From positions 3,001,836 through 3,065,835 of the forward strand of contig NZ_JAENXS010000002.1 of NCBI RefSeq assembly GCF_016612535.1: a DNA stretch of 64,000 nucleotides. The letters are read 5' to 3'. Of the stretch, positions 10,861 to 18,837 are shown in pieces (position 1 is the first letter of the stretch; each line of letters starts with the position of its first letter). Both the position numbers and the translations under genes were made by a program. Source of the stretch: Bradyrhizobium diazoefficiens (GTDB taxonomy: Bacteria; Pseudomonadota; Alphaproteobacteria; Rhizobiales; Xanthobacteraceae). The notes under the pieces are model-generated. The model made no database searches, was not told the origin of the DNA, and saw nothing but the letters and a program-made list of their open reading frames with translations.

Positions 10861-11973
10861 TCAGAATTTCACTGAGACGCCTGCGCTTGCCGACTTTTCA
10901 GTGCAGCTGTTGGTGCTGACGCCTGTTGCCGCAATGGTGCAAGTGCCGGGCGTGGCGTTACTGTCGAGACCAAACTTGTTCTTCCAGTATCGATAGGCAA
11001 CCCATACGTCGACGAAGTGACTGTATTTGGGGCCCATGAAGGCCTTACTGGCATCGAACGTCAGGCGAATCGGTTCGCTGTTCACTTCGATCTTGCTGGC
11101 GGTGCTGAAACGTCCGACGCCGGACAGCGCAGGGAGGGTATTGATGTCGCCCTTCTGTCCGGTGACGGAAACGCGGCCACTGATCGCGAAATACCGCATG
11201 CTTTCAGGGAGGAAGCCGAGATCCATGTAGTAATTGGTCTCGATCTTCCAGGTGGGCGGAAACACCCTGTTGCCGTCCGCAAGACAGGTCACCCCAGGAG
11301 TGCCAGGATTGAAGAGACCGCACTGAAGAAACGATTTGTGGCTTGCAATGTTGTAGACGACCAGCGGCGCCACGTTGAAATAGCCTTTGTACGGAAGATC
11401 AAAGGCGAATTGCAGACCAGCGACGACGTTGTTTGTCGCGGGTGCGTAATAATTGTTTGCCGTACCGAGATCGGCGCCGACCTCGAACGAGATATTTCGC
11501 AGCGGTCCTATTTTGAACGCCTTCGTGTCGAATATCTCATTCCAGCCGAACGTGCTGCGCTCTAAGCCGTAGAATTCCGTCGTGCCGGCGCAGGCTCCTG
11601 TTTGGCCAAAAGGCAGGGTACCGGTAGGCTGGCAGGGCGAGGCAGGATCGTTGTGAGTCGATTTCAACATATCGATGTTGAAGAAGTTTGTGCCGTAAGC
11701 CCACACATCGAAATGGGTGAACGAATACACCTGTTTTGCGGTCGTGCCGTTGACGGCCCCATTTGGCTGGAAGCTATAGGCACCGGGGTCCGTGGCCGTA
11801 AATTGGTACGAGAAGGTCAGCCTGTTATCGTTCACGAGAAAAAATGGAACATCCGCGATCGGCTTTGCCTTGACCGGTGCCGGACTCGGTTCGTCGGCAG
11901 CTCTCACGATGGATGAGCAAGCGATCAAACTGACCGCAAGTGCGATTGGAGTCAAAAGTCTGGAAGCATGCAT
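10861..11973 (-). CDS. Outer-membrane channel protein, Tsx-like beta-barrel
   Basis: A 370-residue protein with a signal peptide (cleavage near VRA-ADE). It has alternating beta-strand patterning and ends in a C-terminal aromatic (SAGVSVKF), the usual outer-membrane assembly signal. Segments such as NDNRLTFSYQFTATDPG, DVWVAYRYWKNKFG and the FTHFDVWAYGTNFFNID block resemble nucleoside-specific Tsx-type channels. It lies between the ATPase and substrate-binding-protein genes on the same strand, so it probably supplies outer-membrane passage for the same substrate. Cys residues in the long loops may form disulfides. Specificity cannot be read from sequence. Confidence 0.75.
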   Translation of the reverse strand: MHASRLLTPIALAVSLIACSSIVRAADEPSPAPVKAKPIADVPFFLVNDNRLTFSYQFTATDPGAYSFQPNGAVNGTTAKQVYSFTHFDVWAYGTNFFNIDMLKSTHNDPASPCQPTGTLPFGQTGACAGTTEFYGLERSTFGWNEIFDTKAFKIGPLRNISFEVGADLGTANNYYAPATNNVVAGLQFAFDLPYKGYFNVAPLVVYNIASHKSFLQCGLFNPGTPGVTCLADGNRVFPPTWKIETNYYMDLGFLPESMRYFAISGRVSVTGQKGDINTLPALSGVGRFSTASKIEVNSEPIRLTFDASKAFMGPKYSHFVDVWVAYRYWKNKFGLDSNATPGTCTIAATGVSTNSCTEKSASAGVSVKF

Positions 11974-12205
11974 GTTTAGTCCCCCTCTTCAAAAGCGAGC
12001 TGCCCGTCAGGCATGCTCAGGCCGATAGACGAAATGCGACGCGGCCTTGGAGACGGCAGCGACCATCTCAATGCCGATCGATTCCAACCCCGCACAAGGC
12101 GGGCTCACGCCCACCCGATTTCGGACACAGGTCATCTCCCGCAGAAAATCATCCTGCGGCACTCATGCCTGGCTCTCTCGAAAACTGACGCCCCTAACCC
12201 TACCC

Positions 12206-13009
12206 TCAGTGGGCGACGAGCACGCCTTTAGCCTCGAAAATATCGCGGATCTGACGCACGTAGCCAAAATAGGCCTTGTCCTCGTGGACCTTGCTCCACT
12301 GCCGTGGACGCGGCATGTCGATCGTGAGGTCGAGGTCGATCCGACCCGGCCGCGGCGACATCACAAGCACGCGGTCAGCGAGGAAAACGGCTTCATCGAT
12401 GCCATGGGTGATGAACAGAACGGTGTTTCGCACCCTCAGCCACATGGACTGCAAGTCCATGATCATCTGCTCGCGAGTCAGCGCGTCGAGCGCGCCGAAG
12501 GGCTCGTCCATCAACAGCAGACCCGGTTCCTGGATCAGCGCGCGGCAGATCGCCACGCGCTGCCGCATGCCGCCCGAAAGCTCCGATGGATATTTGTTGC
12601 CGAAGCCCTCGAGCCCGACCTGGGCGAGAAGGTCCTCGGCGTGCAGCCGGTATTTGGCCAGATCGAGCTTCTTGATCTCGATCGGCAGCAGGATGTTGTC
12701 GAGCACGGTCCGCCAGTAGAGCAGGAGATCCGACTGGAACACGACGCCGATCTTGGGGTGCGGCTTGCTGATCGCCTGTCCGTCGATGGCGATCTTGCCA
12801 GTCGAGGCGGGGGTCAGGCCAGCGAGCAGCGATAGCAAGGTGCTCTTGCCGCATCCGCTCGGCCCCACCACTGCAACGAAACTACCCGGCTCGAACCGAA
12901 GGTCTATCTTTTCAAGCGCGATGACGTCGGTATCCTCGCGAGTTTCATAGATCTTCGAAAGCCGGGAAATCTCTATCGCTGCACCGGTAGATTGGATAGG
13001 AGTGTTCAT
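12206..13009 (-). CDS. ABC transporter ATP-binding protein, SsuB/TauB/NrtD type
   Basis: A 267-residue ATPase of normal length. Walker A GPSGCGKST is at 49-57, followed by the signature LSGGMRQRV, Walker B LLLMDEPFGALD and the switch His in FITHGIDEA. It powers uptake through the permease encoded 49 bases upstream. The gene is second in the importer operon. The 232-base gap downstream, before the outer-membrane protein gene, holds no other gene. Confidence 0.93.
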   Translation of the reverse strand: MNTPIQSTGAAIEISRLSKIYETREDTDVIALEKIDLRFEPGSFVAVVGPSGCGKSTLLSLLAGLTPASTGKIAIDGQAISKPHPKIGVVFQSDLLLYWRTVLDNILLPIEIKKLDLAKYRLHAEDLLAQVGLEGFGNKYPSELSGGMRQRVAICRALIQEPGLLLMDEPFGALDALTREQMIMDLQSMWLRVRNTVLFITHGIDEAVFLADRVLVMSPRPGRIDLDLTIDMPRPRQWSKVHEDKAYFGYVRQIRDIFEAKGVLVAH

Positions 13010-13058
13010 TGCGCTGCCTCGCTGGAGCTATGCCTCGTCCATACCTGTTGCACGCGGT

Positions 13059-13892
13059 TCATTTGGCGGCATCGCGCTTATGGGAAACGCGCGTCTCGAT
13101 GATATCGATGACGAAGTAGAGCATCACACCGAGTGCCGAGATCGTCACCACGGTCGCAAAGTTGAGCGTGGTGTCGAATTGTGAATTCGCCTGGAGCTGA
13201 AGATATCCGAGCCCTCGCTCAGCCGCGACGTATTCGCCGATAACCGCGCCGATGACCGCGAGAGAAATCGCGACCTTGAAGCCAGCGAATATATTGGGCA
13301 GCGCTGCCGGCAGGCGCAGCTTGAAGAAGGTCTGCCATTCGTTCGCGCCCATGGATCGGACGAGATTGACGAGATTCTTGTCGAGCGACTGCAGGCCGAC
13401 GACGGTCGAGATCACGATCGGAAAGAACGAGATCATGAAGGCAAGCACGATCTTCGGTGCCCATCCGTATCCGAGATACAGCACTAGGATCGGCGCCAGC
13501 GACACTTTGGGGACGGTCTGCAGGCCGACGAGGATCGGATAAATGGCTCGTTCGAAGGCCCTGGAATAGAAGATCGACAGAGCCAGAGGAATCCCGATCA
13601 GCGCTCCGAGAGTGAAGCCGAAGATCACTTCGAGCAGTGTCACATAGGTATGGGCCGAGAGCAGCGGCAAGTCGTGGACGATGCGCTTCGCGATGGCGAG
13701 CGGCGTCGGCAGGACAAACTCTGAAAGCCCTGACAACGGCACGAGAATTTGCCAAGCACCGATCAGCACGGCAGCGACGAGGAGCGCCGAATAGCGATCC
13801 TGCCAGCTGACGCGGGCCCGCTTCTTGCCGCTCATCCGCTTATCCTGCTTCCGCTGCGCCTTACCGGCGCTGACAATATCCGTACTCGCCAC
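13059..13892 (-). CDS. ABC transporter permease, SsuC/TauC type
   Basis: A 277-residue inner-membrane protein with a basic N-terminus (QRKQDKRMSGKKRAR). About six hydrophobic helices include LLVAAVLIGAWQILVPLSG and the BPD-family EAA-loop region ANEWQTFFKLRLPAALPNIF. It is the first gene of the importer operon. Transcription probably begins near the operator at 14252, leaving an unusually long leader of about 350 bases. Confidence 0.92.
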   Translation of the reverse strand: MASTDIVSAGKAQRKQDKRMSGKKRARVSWQDRYSALLVAAVLIGAWQILVPLSGLSEFVLPTPLAIAKRIVHDLPLLSAHTYVTLLEVIFGFTLGALIGIPLALSIFYSRAFERAIYPILVGLQTVPKVSLAPILVLYLGYGWAPKIVLAFMISFFPIVISTVVGLQSLDKNLVNLVRSMGANEWQTFFKLRLPAALPNIFAGFKVAISLAVIGAVIGEYVAAERGLGYLQLQANSQFDTTLNFATVVTISALGVMLYFVIDIIETRVSHKRDAAK

Positions 13893-14251
13893 CGTAGCCT
13901 CACCGCGTTAGAAGATTACAGTTGTCTTGGAGCAGAACCATCCATCGGCGCCTTCGACGGCCTGGCGACATCAACGAACACTTCGCCGACAAGTGCACTC
14001 TCGAGGGACAATCGACCTTCCCGAACGAGCCAATCGAGGAGAGGTCGCCAGGATCTGACAACCGCCCGATGCTGTCGTCGAAAAGGCCCGGCGCATCGCC
14101 CCCTCAGCGTCGACATTGCTGCTGCGAGATTCACCCGAAACATCCCGTTCACTCCCTGTCGAGCTGGAGCTGGATTGCACCACCCGGGCATCACGGTTCG
14201 TGTGGCCCTTGCCTGCGGTCCGACGGCGCTCCATTCCCAAATCGATCTTTA
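13893..14251. other. Long leader region of the importer operon
   Basis: It lies between the operator at 14252 and the permease start. No known riboswitch motif was recognised. A 92-codon minus-strand frame (13916-14194) lacks recognisable motifs. Confidence 0.4.
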
Positions 14252-14274
14252 TTTGATCTCATGATGTGATCACA
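14252..14274 (-). promoter_or_regulatory. Putative GntR operator, site A (TGATC-N8-TGATC)
   Basis: The first TGATC is at 14254 and the second at 14267, the latter inside the perfect palindrome TGTGATCACA. The same spacing occurs at four other promoters in this window. It lies upstream of the importer operon. Confidence 0.75.
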
Positions 14275-14469
14275 GTTTGATGTTGTCAAGCACGTAATGC
14301 GGGCGGCGTGCGATCGTTTTTCGTGCATTGGATCCATTTCGGCGGCGCAACGATGGCACTCGCGCGGTGCGACGGATTGCCCGCGCATCTTCGACGAGCG
14401 GCTCGATCTCGCGGGTGATGGACAAGAATTGCGATCGATGTCGTATCGGCGCGTCTGCGCTTTCGACCG

Positions 14470-15468
14470 TCAGTGCCTGCAGGCGAAGATACTTGGCAGG
14501 GAATTTTCGATCGCGGTGCGCGTCAAGTTGCGGGCGATGAACACAAGCCAGCCGCGCGGCGAACCTTCCGGCCATCGTGGCAGGTATTCTGGCGGATAGA
14601 CGACGTGTTGCACGCCGTGGACGACAACCGGTCGCTCGTCGCCTTCGAGCGGCAACAAACCCTTTACACGGAGAATGGATTGACCGCGTGCGGCCAGCAA
14701 CAGTTCAAGCCAGCCGACAAAGGCCGGCCATTCGACTTCTCGCGTCACCTCGACCGTGAAGGTCTCGATGCCGTGGCTATGCATTCCCCGCGCAGCCCTG
14801 TCGTGCACGCCGAGAGAGCGGGGCTTCCAATCCTCGCCATGGGCCAGAACGTCGGCCGCCGAGGGCATCGCATGCTTGCTCGAAGTCAGCGTGCGCACTG
14901 AAGGATTGACCTTGGCGACATCGAGCTCCAGCGTGTCCAATTGCCAACGCTCGACGAGATCCGACTTGGTGATGACAACGCAATCCGCTAGCGCCACCTG
15001 CTGGGCCGCTTCCGCGAAGTTTCGAATGCTGTTGAGGCCACTGACGCCGTCTACGGTCGTAATGATGCTGCCGGCGCGGTAGCCATGCAGCAATTCGGGA
15101 GCGCTCATCACTGCCTGGATGATGGGCGCTGGATCGGCGAGGCCGGTGGTTTCGACCACGACCTGGCGGAAAGGCGTCACTGCGCCGCAGCGGGCCATCG
15201 CCAGAAGCTCGGCCAAGGTTGACACGAGATCGTCGCGCACAGCGCAGCACAAACATCCGGACGACAGCAGGACCACGTCTTCCGTGACCTCCCGCACCAG
15301 CAGGTGGTCGAGTCCTATTTCGCCGAATTCATTGATGATCACCGCAGTCTCGGCGAGACCCGGCTCCCCGAGCAGGTGTCGAAGAAACGTCGTCTTGCCG
15401 CTCCCGAGAAAGCCGGTCAGCACATGAACCGGAATCCGCGCGTCGAGGGAGGGAGCGGCAGGCTGCAT
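14470..15468 (-). CDS. G3E-family GTPase metallochaperone (CobW/P47K type)
   Basis: A 332-residue protein. The P-loop GFLGSGKTT is at 19-27, the CxCC metal motif GCLCCAV at 71-77, switch ETTGLADP follows, and the base-recognition motif is TKSD. A His-rich turn (RGMHSHGIE) precedes the CobW C-terminal domain, where the segment EYLPRWPEG is typical. G3E proteins deliver metal to a partner metalloenzyme with GTP hydrolysis. The likely clients here are the metal-dependent amidohydrolases of the same island (inference). Its start is 3 bases after the ridA-like stop, so the two are co-translated from the gntR operon. Confidence 0.9.
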   Translation of the reverse strand: MQPAAPSLDARIPVHVLTGFLGSGKTTFLRHLLGEPGLAETAVIINEFGEIGLDHLLVREVTEDVVLLSSGCLCCAVRDDLVSTLAELLAMARCGAVTPFRQVVVETTGLADPAPIIQAVMSAPELLHGYRAGSIITTVDGVSGLNSIRNFAEAAQQVALADCVVITKSDLVERWQLDTLELDVAKVNPSVRTLTSSKHAMPSAADVLAHGEDWKPRSLGVHDRAARGMHSHGIETFTVEVTREVEWPAFVGWLELLLAARGQSILRVKGLLPLEGDERPVVVHGVQHVVYPPEYLPRWPEGSPRGWLVFIARNLTRTAIENSLPSIFACRH

Positions 15469-15471
15469 GGT

Positions 15472-15939
15472 TCAGTTGACCTCGAATATCGCGTCGACCT
15501 CGACCGGAACGTTGCGGGGCAAGGAACTGCAGCCGACCGCCGCGCGCGCGTGGCGCCCGGCCTCGCCAAACACCTCCACCATCAGGTCAGACGCTCCATT
15601 GATGACCTTGGGATGATCCTTGAAGTCCGGCTCAGCATTGACAAAGCCGCCCAGCCGAACGACCCCAACCACCCTGTCGAGATTGCCGTCCAGTGCCTGC
15701 TTGAGCTGAGCGAGGATATTGATTGCACAGAGACGCGCAGCTTTTTGACCTTGCTCCACGGAGAATTCCGAGCCGAGCTTACCCGTGTACTTGTCCTTGC
15801 CGCCCTCGCTGGGGACCTGGCCGGAGATGTAGATCTGGCTGCCTAGTCTTCGCGCGGGAACGTAGTTGGCGCTTGGAGACGCCGTTGCGGGCAGGCTGAT
15901 TCCCAGTTGGGCCAGTTTTTGATCGATCTTTGCTTCCAT
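15472..15939 (-). CDS. RidA/YjgF/YER057c/UK114-family protein
   Basis: A 155-residue protein. The family core is visible: SQIYISGQVPSEGGK, a long helix ending LDRVVGVVRLGGFVNAEPDF, and GRHARAAVGCSSLPRNVPVE containing the conserved Arg and the VEVDAIFEV end strand. Rid proteins hydrolyse reactive enamine/imine or related intermediates formed during amine and amino-acid oxidation. This fits the FAD and PLP-type chemistry suggested by the island. It lies between gntR (25-base gap) and the G3E GTPase gene. Confidence 0.9.
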   Translation of the reverse strand: MEAKIDQKLAQLGISLPATASPSANYVPARRLGSQIYISGQVPSEGGKDKYTGKLGSEFSVEQGQKAARLCAINILAQLKQALDGNLDRVVGVVRLGGFVNAEPDFKDHPKVINGASDLMVEVFGEAGRHARAAVGCSSLPRNVPVEVDAIFEVN

Positions 15940-15964
15940 GGCGCGATACTCCGGATCTCTGTTC

Positions 15965-16705
15965 TCAATCGTCGAATTGCAGTTCCATTCCTTGTGCGAA
16001 GGGCAGCTCGGCCCCCTGCGAGTCGGCGATGCTGAGCAAGGCTCGGCAAGTCGTCCGGATGTCCTGGATCGTCCCGCGTTTGACCGCGGTTGGATTGCCC
16101 TCCTTCAGCCCCGCCAGAATGTCCTCGTGGTGAGACGCACTCCAGGGCTTCGAGGGGATCAGCAGCGACATGTACATGGTCGGTCCGAACTGCAACCAAA
16201 GCGACTCGATCAAGAGCGTGAGCGTCTCGGATTCGCTCGCCTGGTAGAGTGTGAAATGAAATTTTTGGTTGAAGGAAAGGCAGTTCAGGATGTCGCGCTT
16301 GGCGATCGCCTGAAGCAATTGCTTGTTGATGGACGTCAGTCCGTTCAACAACGCAGGCGAAGCCTTCTTGGCGGCGAGCTCGGCGGCCGTACCTTCGAGC
16401 AGTTCACGCACCGAAAAGATATCGCTCAGCTTCTCGGCGCTCAGCCTCGGCACGCGCACCGAGCCCCCCTTGGTCTCTTCCAAGGCATTCGCGGCGACGA
16501 GCTGGCTCAGCACTTCGCGAACCGGCATGGGGCTGGTTCCGAGCCCTGCCGCCAGCTTGCGCAAGCTCATGACCTGGCCGGGCACAAAGGCTCCGACCAT
16601 AAGTCCTCTCCGCATATAGCCCAGCACACGCTCGTAGATGTGGCCCCGCTGCCGCTTGACTTCTTCGTTGCCGCTTCCGGCAATTTCCGCTTTCTCGGTC
16701 CGCAT
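15965..16705 (-). CDS. GntR-family transcriptional regulator, FCD type
   Basis: A 246-residue regulator. The winged helix-turn-helix occupies about residues 15-85 (MSLRKLAAGLGTSPMPVREV, then LSQLVAANALEETKGGSVRV). The all-helical FCD ligand domain follows (SAEKLSDIFSVRELLEGTAA to the C-terminus, with a HxxxL-type metal/ligand pocket). It has its own upstream TGATC-N8-TGATC element at 16801, suggesting autoregulation, and the same element precedes four other units. I infer that it is the regulator of the catabolic island. Its effector is probably an intermediate of that pathway. Confidence 0.92.
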   Translation of the reverse strand: MRTEKAEIAGSGNEEVKRQRGHIYERVLGYMRRGLMVGAFVPGQVMSLRKLAAGLGTSPMPVREVLSQLVAANALEETKGGSVRVPRLSAEKLSDIFSVRELLEGTAAELAAKKASPALLNGLTSINKQLLQAIAKRDILNCLSFNQKFHFTLYQASESETLTLLIESLWLQFGPTMYMSLLIPSKPWSASHHEDILAGLKEGNPTAVKRGTIQDIRTTCRALLSIADSQGAELPFAQGMELQFDD

Positions 16706-16800
16706 CTCCCGACTCTCTTTCTCTTAGGACGTCGCTGGGCGCCATCCGATATGCCTGAGGACATCGAGACCATCCCTGAAGAGTTGGACGGCGTGAGTCC

Positions 16801-16823
16801 TGTGATCTCATATCGTGATCAGT
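16801..16823 (-). promoter_or_regulatory. Putative GntR operator, site B (autoregulatory)
   Basis: TGATC at 16803 and at 16816, the same 13-base period as the other four sites. It lies 96 bases upstream of the gntR start. Confidence 0.7.
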
Positions 16824-16964
16824 AGTAGATTTGAGAGCGGGCGGCAACCGCAGCGTGGAGCAGTGATGCCGCTAATCGGCACGCCAAGGTTGGCTCGGCC
16901 TGCCGATTTGGCACAGGGAACGTGGCCCGGATCAGCTGCGTGAGCATGCACGCCGGGCCCCAGA

Positions 16965-17954
16965 TTAAGCGCTTGCTCCGACCTGATAGAGCTCGACCTT
17001 GGTTCCGTCGGGATCGGCGATGTAGATCGTCAAGCCATACGGCCCGTCGTGCAGATCATTGTAGTAGTGAACGCCGGCCTTTTTCAACTTGGCATCGAGC
17101 GCGCGCACATCATTGACCTCGAAGGCGATGTGGTCGAGCTGGCGATGGTCTGCAGCCTTGCCGTTGATGAGGGCGATGCCTTGGTGGAAAGCAACGAAGG
17201 GCCGCCCGTCAGCCAGCGGCTTGGCCGGCCTGATCGTGAATCCCAGTTGACGGGTATAGAAGTCGACCGACCTGTCGATGTCATTGACCATGATCAACTG
17301 GTGACCGTAGTTGGTAACCCTCGGCTTCGCCTGCTCGGCGATCCAGTCGAGAACGTCCGACGACGACGCTATCTCGCAGAAGTACTGCTTCCAGACCTGC
17401 TTGGCGGTTGCCTCCCAATCCGCATTGACGCCTGATACGCAATCCTCGACGGCAACCACATCGAGATCCCGGAGATAGGCTTCGCGGATGCTCGTCTCGA
17501 CGCAAGCGTTGGTGGTTGCTCCGGTGATGAAGAGATGCTGCGTCCCCAGCATCTTCAGCATCATCTCGAGCCTGGTCTCGTAGAACGCACCGAAGCGGTG
17601 CTTGCGGATCACGAAGGAAGGATTGAACTCGGCCAGCGGCTTGAGCTCGTCGATGATCTCCTCGTCCCAGCTGCCGGCGAGCGCAGATACCTGCTTGCGC
17701 CGGGCGGTGTGGCCGAGCAGCTTCTTCTTGGCGCGATTCCTGTCGATGGCAAAATGCTCTTGCATTGTCCAAATGACGGGAATGTCGACGTCCTGGCACC
17801 GCTTGATCAGCCTTGCCAGCGGCGAGACGATCGAGGACAGGCGCTTTGTATCCACTCCGGAAATGCCCAGCGTTCCCTTCTCGTGGATGAAGGCGTTCTG
17901 GAGATCGATGACCAGCAGGGCCGACTTGCGATAATCGAGGGCTTCCAGGCTCAT
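16965..17954 (-). CDS. Isochorismatase-like cysteine hydrolase fused to a VOC (glyoxalase) domain
   Basis: A 329-residue, two-domain protein. Residues 1-210 form an isochorismatase-fold amidase with the expected catalytic triad D17 (LLVIDLQNAF), K118 (VIRKHRFGAF) and C151 (GATTNACVETS). Residues 215-325 form a VOC module with plausible metal ligands H218, H275 (LDHIAFEV) and E321 (TKVELYQ). Isochorismatase-fold enzymes include N-carbamoylsarcosine amidase and other amide or ureide hydrolases. A fused VOC domain is uncommon and may bind or isomerise the same substrate. Its ATG overlaps the tautomerase stop (ATGA). It is the last gene of the six-gene operon. Confidence 0.9.
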   Translation of the reverse strand: MSLEALDYRKSALLVIDLQNAFIHEKGTLGISGVDTKRLSSIVSPLARLIKRCQDVDIPVIWTMQEHFAIDRNRAKKKLLGHTARRKQVSALAGSWDEEIIDELKPLAEFNPSFVIRKHRFGAFYETRLEMMLKMLGTQHLFITGATTNACVETSIREAYLRDLDVVAVEDCVSGVNADWEATAKQVWKQYFCEIASSSDVLDWIAEQAKPRVTNYGHQLIMVNDIDRSVDFYTRQLGFTIRPAKPLADGRPFVAFHQGIALINGKAADHRQLDHIAFEVNDVRALDAKLKKAGVHYYNDLHDGPYGLTIYIADPDGTKVELYQVGASA

Positions 17955-18151
17955 TTCTTGTCCTCCACCATGTCGATGCCGAGCACGCCAGCGCGGCCCC
18001 AGCTGTCTTTTGGCGTTTCATGAATCACCACATGTAGATGATCCGGCTTGCAGGCGGCCTCCTCAACCATTGCATTGGTGATAGCCTTTACGAGTCGGCG
18101 CTTCTGCTCGACTGTACGGCCCTCCCACATTTCGACGACGACGAACGGCAT
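17951..18151 (-). CDS. 4-Oxalocrotonate tautomerase-family protein
   Basis: A 66-residue protein starting MPFVVVEMWEGRTVEQKRRL. The catalytic N-terminal Pro (after Met removal) and the basic EGRTVEQKRR segment are present, and the length matches 4-OT subunits. It would catalyse keto-enol tautomerisation of an unsaturated acid or keto intermediate. Its start overlaps the previous stop (TGATG), and its stop overlaps the next start (ATGA). Confidence 0.88.
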   Translation of the reverse strand: MPFVVVEMWEGRTVEQKRRLVKAITNAMVEEAACKPDHLHVVIHETPKDSWGRAGVLGIDMVEDKK

Positions 18152-18837
18152 CAGAAATCTCCTCCTCTTTGGATGGGTAGAGCGCCGGATGCCCAGGTGG
18201 GCACAGCGGCCGCGAAGCCCGTAACCAGATCGTTCCTTGCCCGATCGACACCGCTGAGCAGCCACAGCGCGCGGTTGGCATAGTTGATCAAGACCTGCTC
18301 CTCCATGCACGCGCGATGGGCGGGATGCTGCGGGTCTCGATCGAAATGACTGGTGCTCGGCATCAGCCGGATGACATAAATCGGTTCCGACGGATCGAGC
18401 ATCTCGGGCACATTGGTTCCGATCTCGTTGAGTCCGATCGCCAGCGGTCGCGGGTCGGCCTGGCCAACGGGCAAAAAGACCACCGCCCCCGCCAATGGCG
18501 TAACCGGCCAATAACGACCTTCCCGCCCTTCACGCAGAAAGTCGGCATAGCTGCTCATTTCCGCGAATAGCTCGCTGTCCCACAGGATGATGTCCGGCCC
18601 CAAGATCTCGCGCGCTGCATCGACGACGCCCTGACTCTCGCAGAGGCCCAGAAAGATCCAGGGATCGGTCAAGCCGATCGCATGTCCCCATGGATTGTGG
18701 ATTCCGGACAATCTCTCCTGACGGATCGTGGTCTTGCGCGCCACGATGGCGGCGACGGCTTCACGCACCGACATTTGGGCGGGCATCAGCGACTCTCGGC
18801 CTGCCAACTCCAGTCGGTGGAGGTCCGTGCCACTCAT
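18151..18837 (-). CDS. PhyH (phytanoyl-CoA dioxygenase)-like protein with altered iron-binding motif
   Basis: A 228-residue protein from the ATG at 18837, which overlaps the hydantoinase stop as ATGA. The segment ILGPDIILWDSELFAEMSS followed by GRYWPVTPLAGAVVFLPVG aligns with the jelly-roll core of PhyH-type Fe(II)/2-oxoglutarate oxygenases. In active members a WHQD motif provides His and Asp iron ligands just before YWP; here that place reads FLREGREGRYWP. The lost ligands suggest a non-oxygenase role or a divergent metal site. The assignment is by pattern only, with moderate confidence. Confidence 0.6.
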   Translation of the reverse strand: MSGTDLHRLELAGRESLMPAQMSVREAVAAIVARKTTIRQERLSGIHNPWGHAIGLTDPWIFLGLCESQGVVDAAREILGPDIILWDSELFAEMSSYADFLREGREGRYWPVTPLAGAVVFLPVGQADPRPLAIGLNEIGTNVPEMLDPSEPIYVIRLMPSTSHFDRDPQHPAHRACMEEQVLINYANRALWLLSGVDRARNDLVTGFAAAVPTWASGALPIQRGGDF

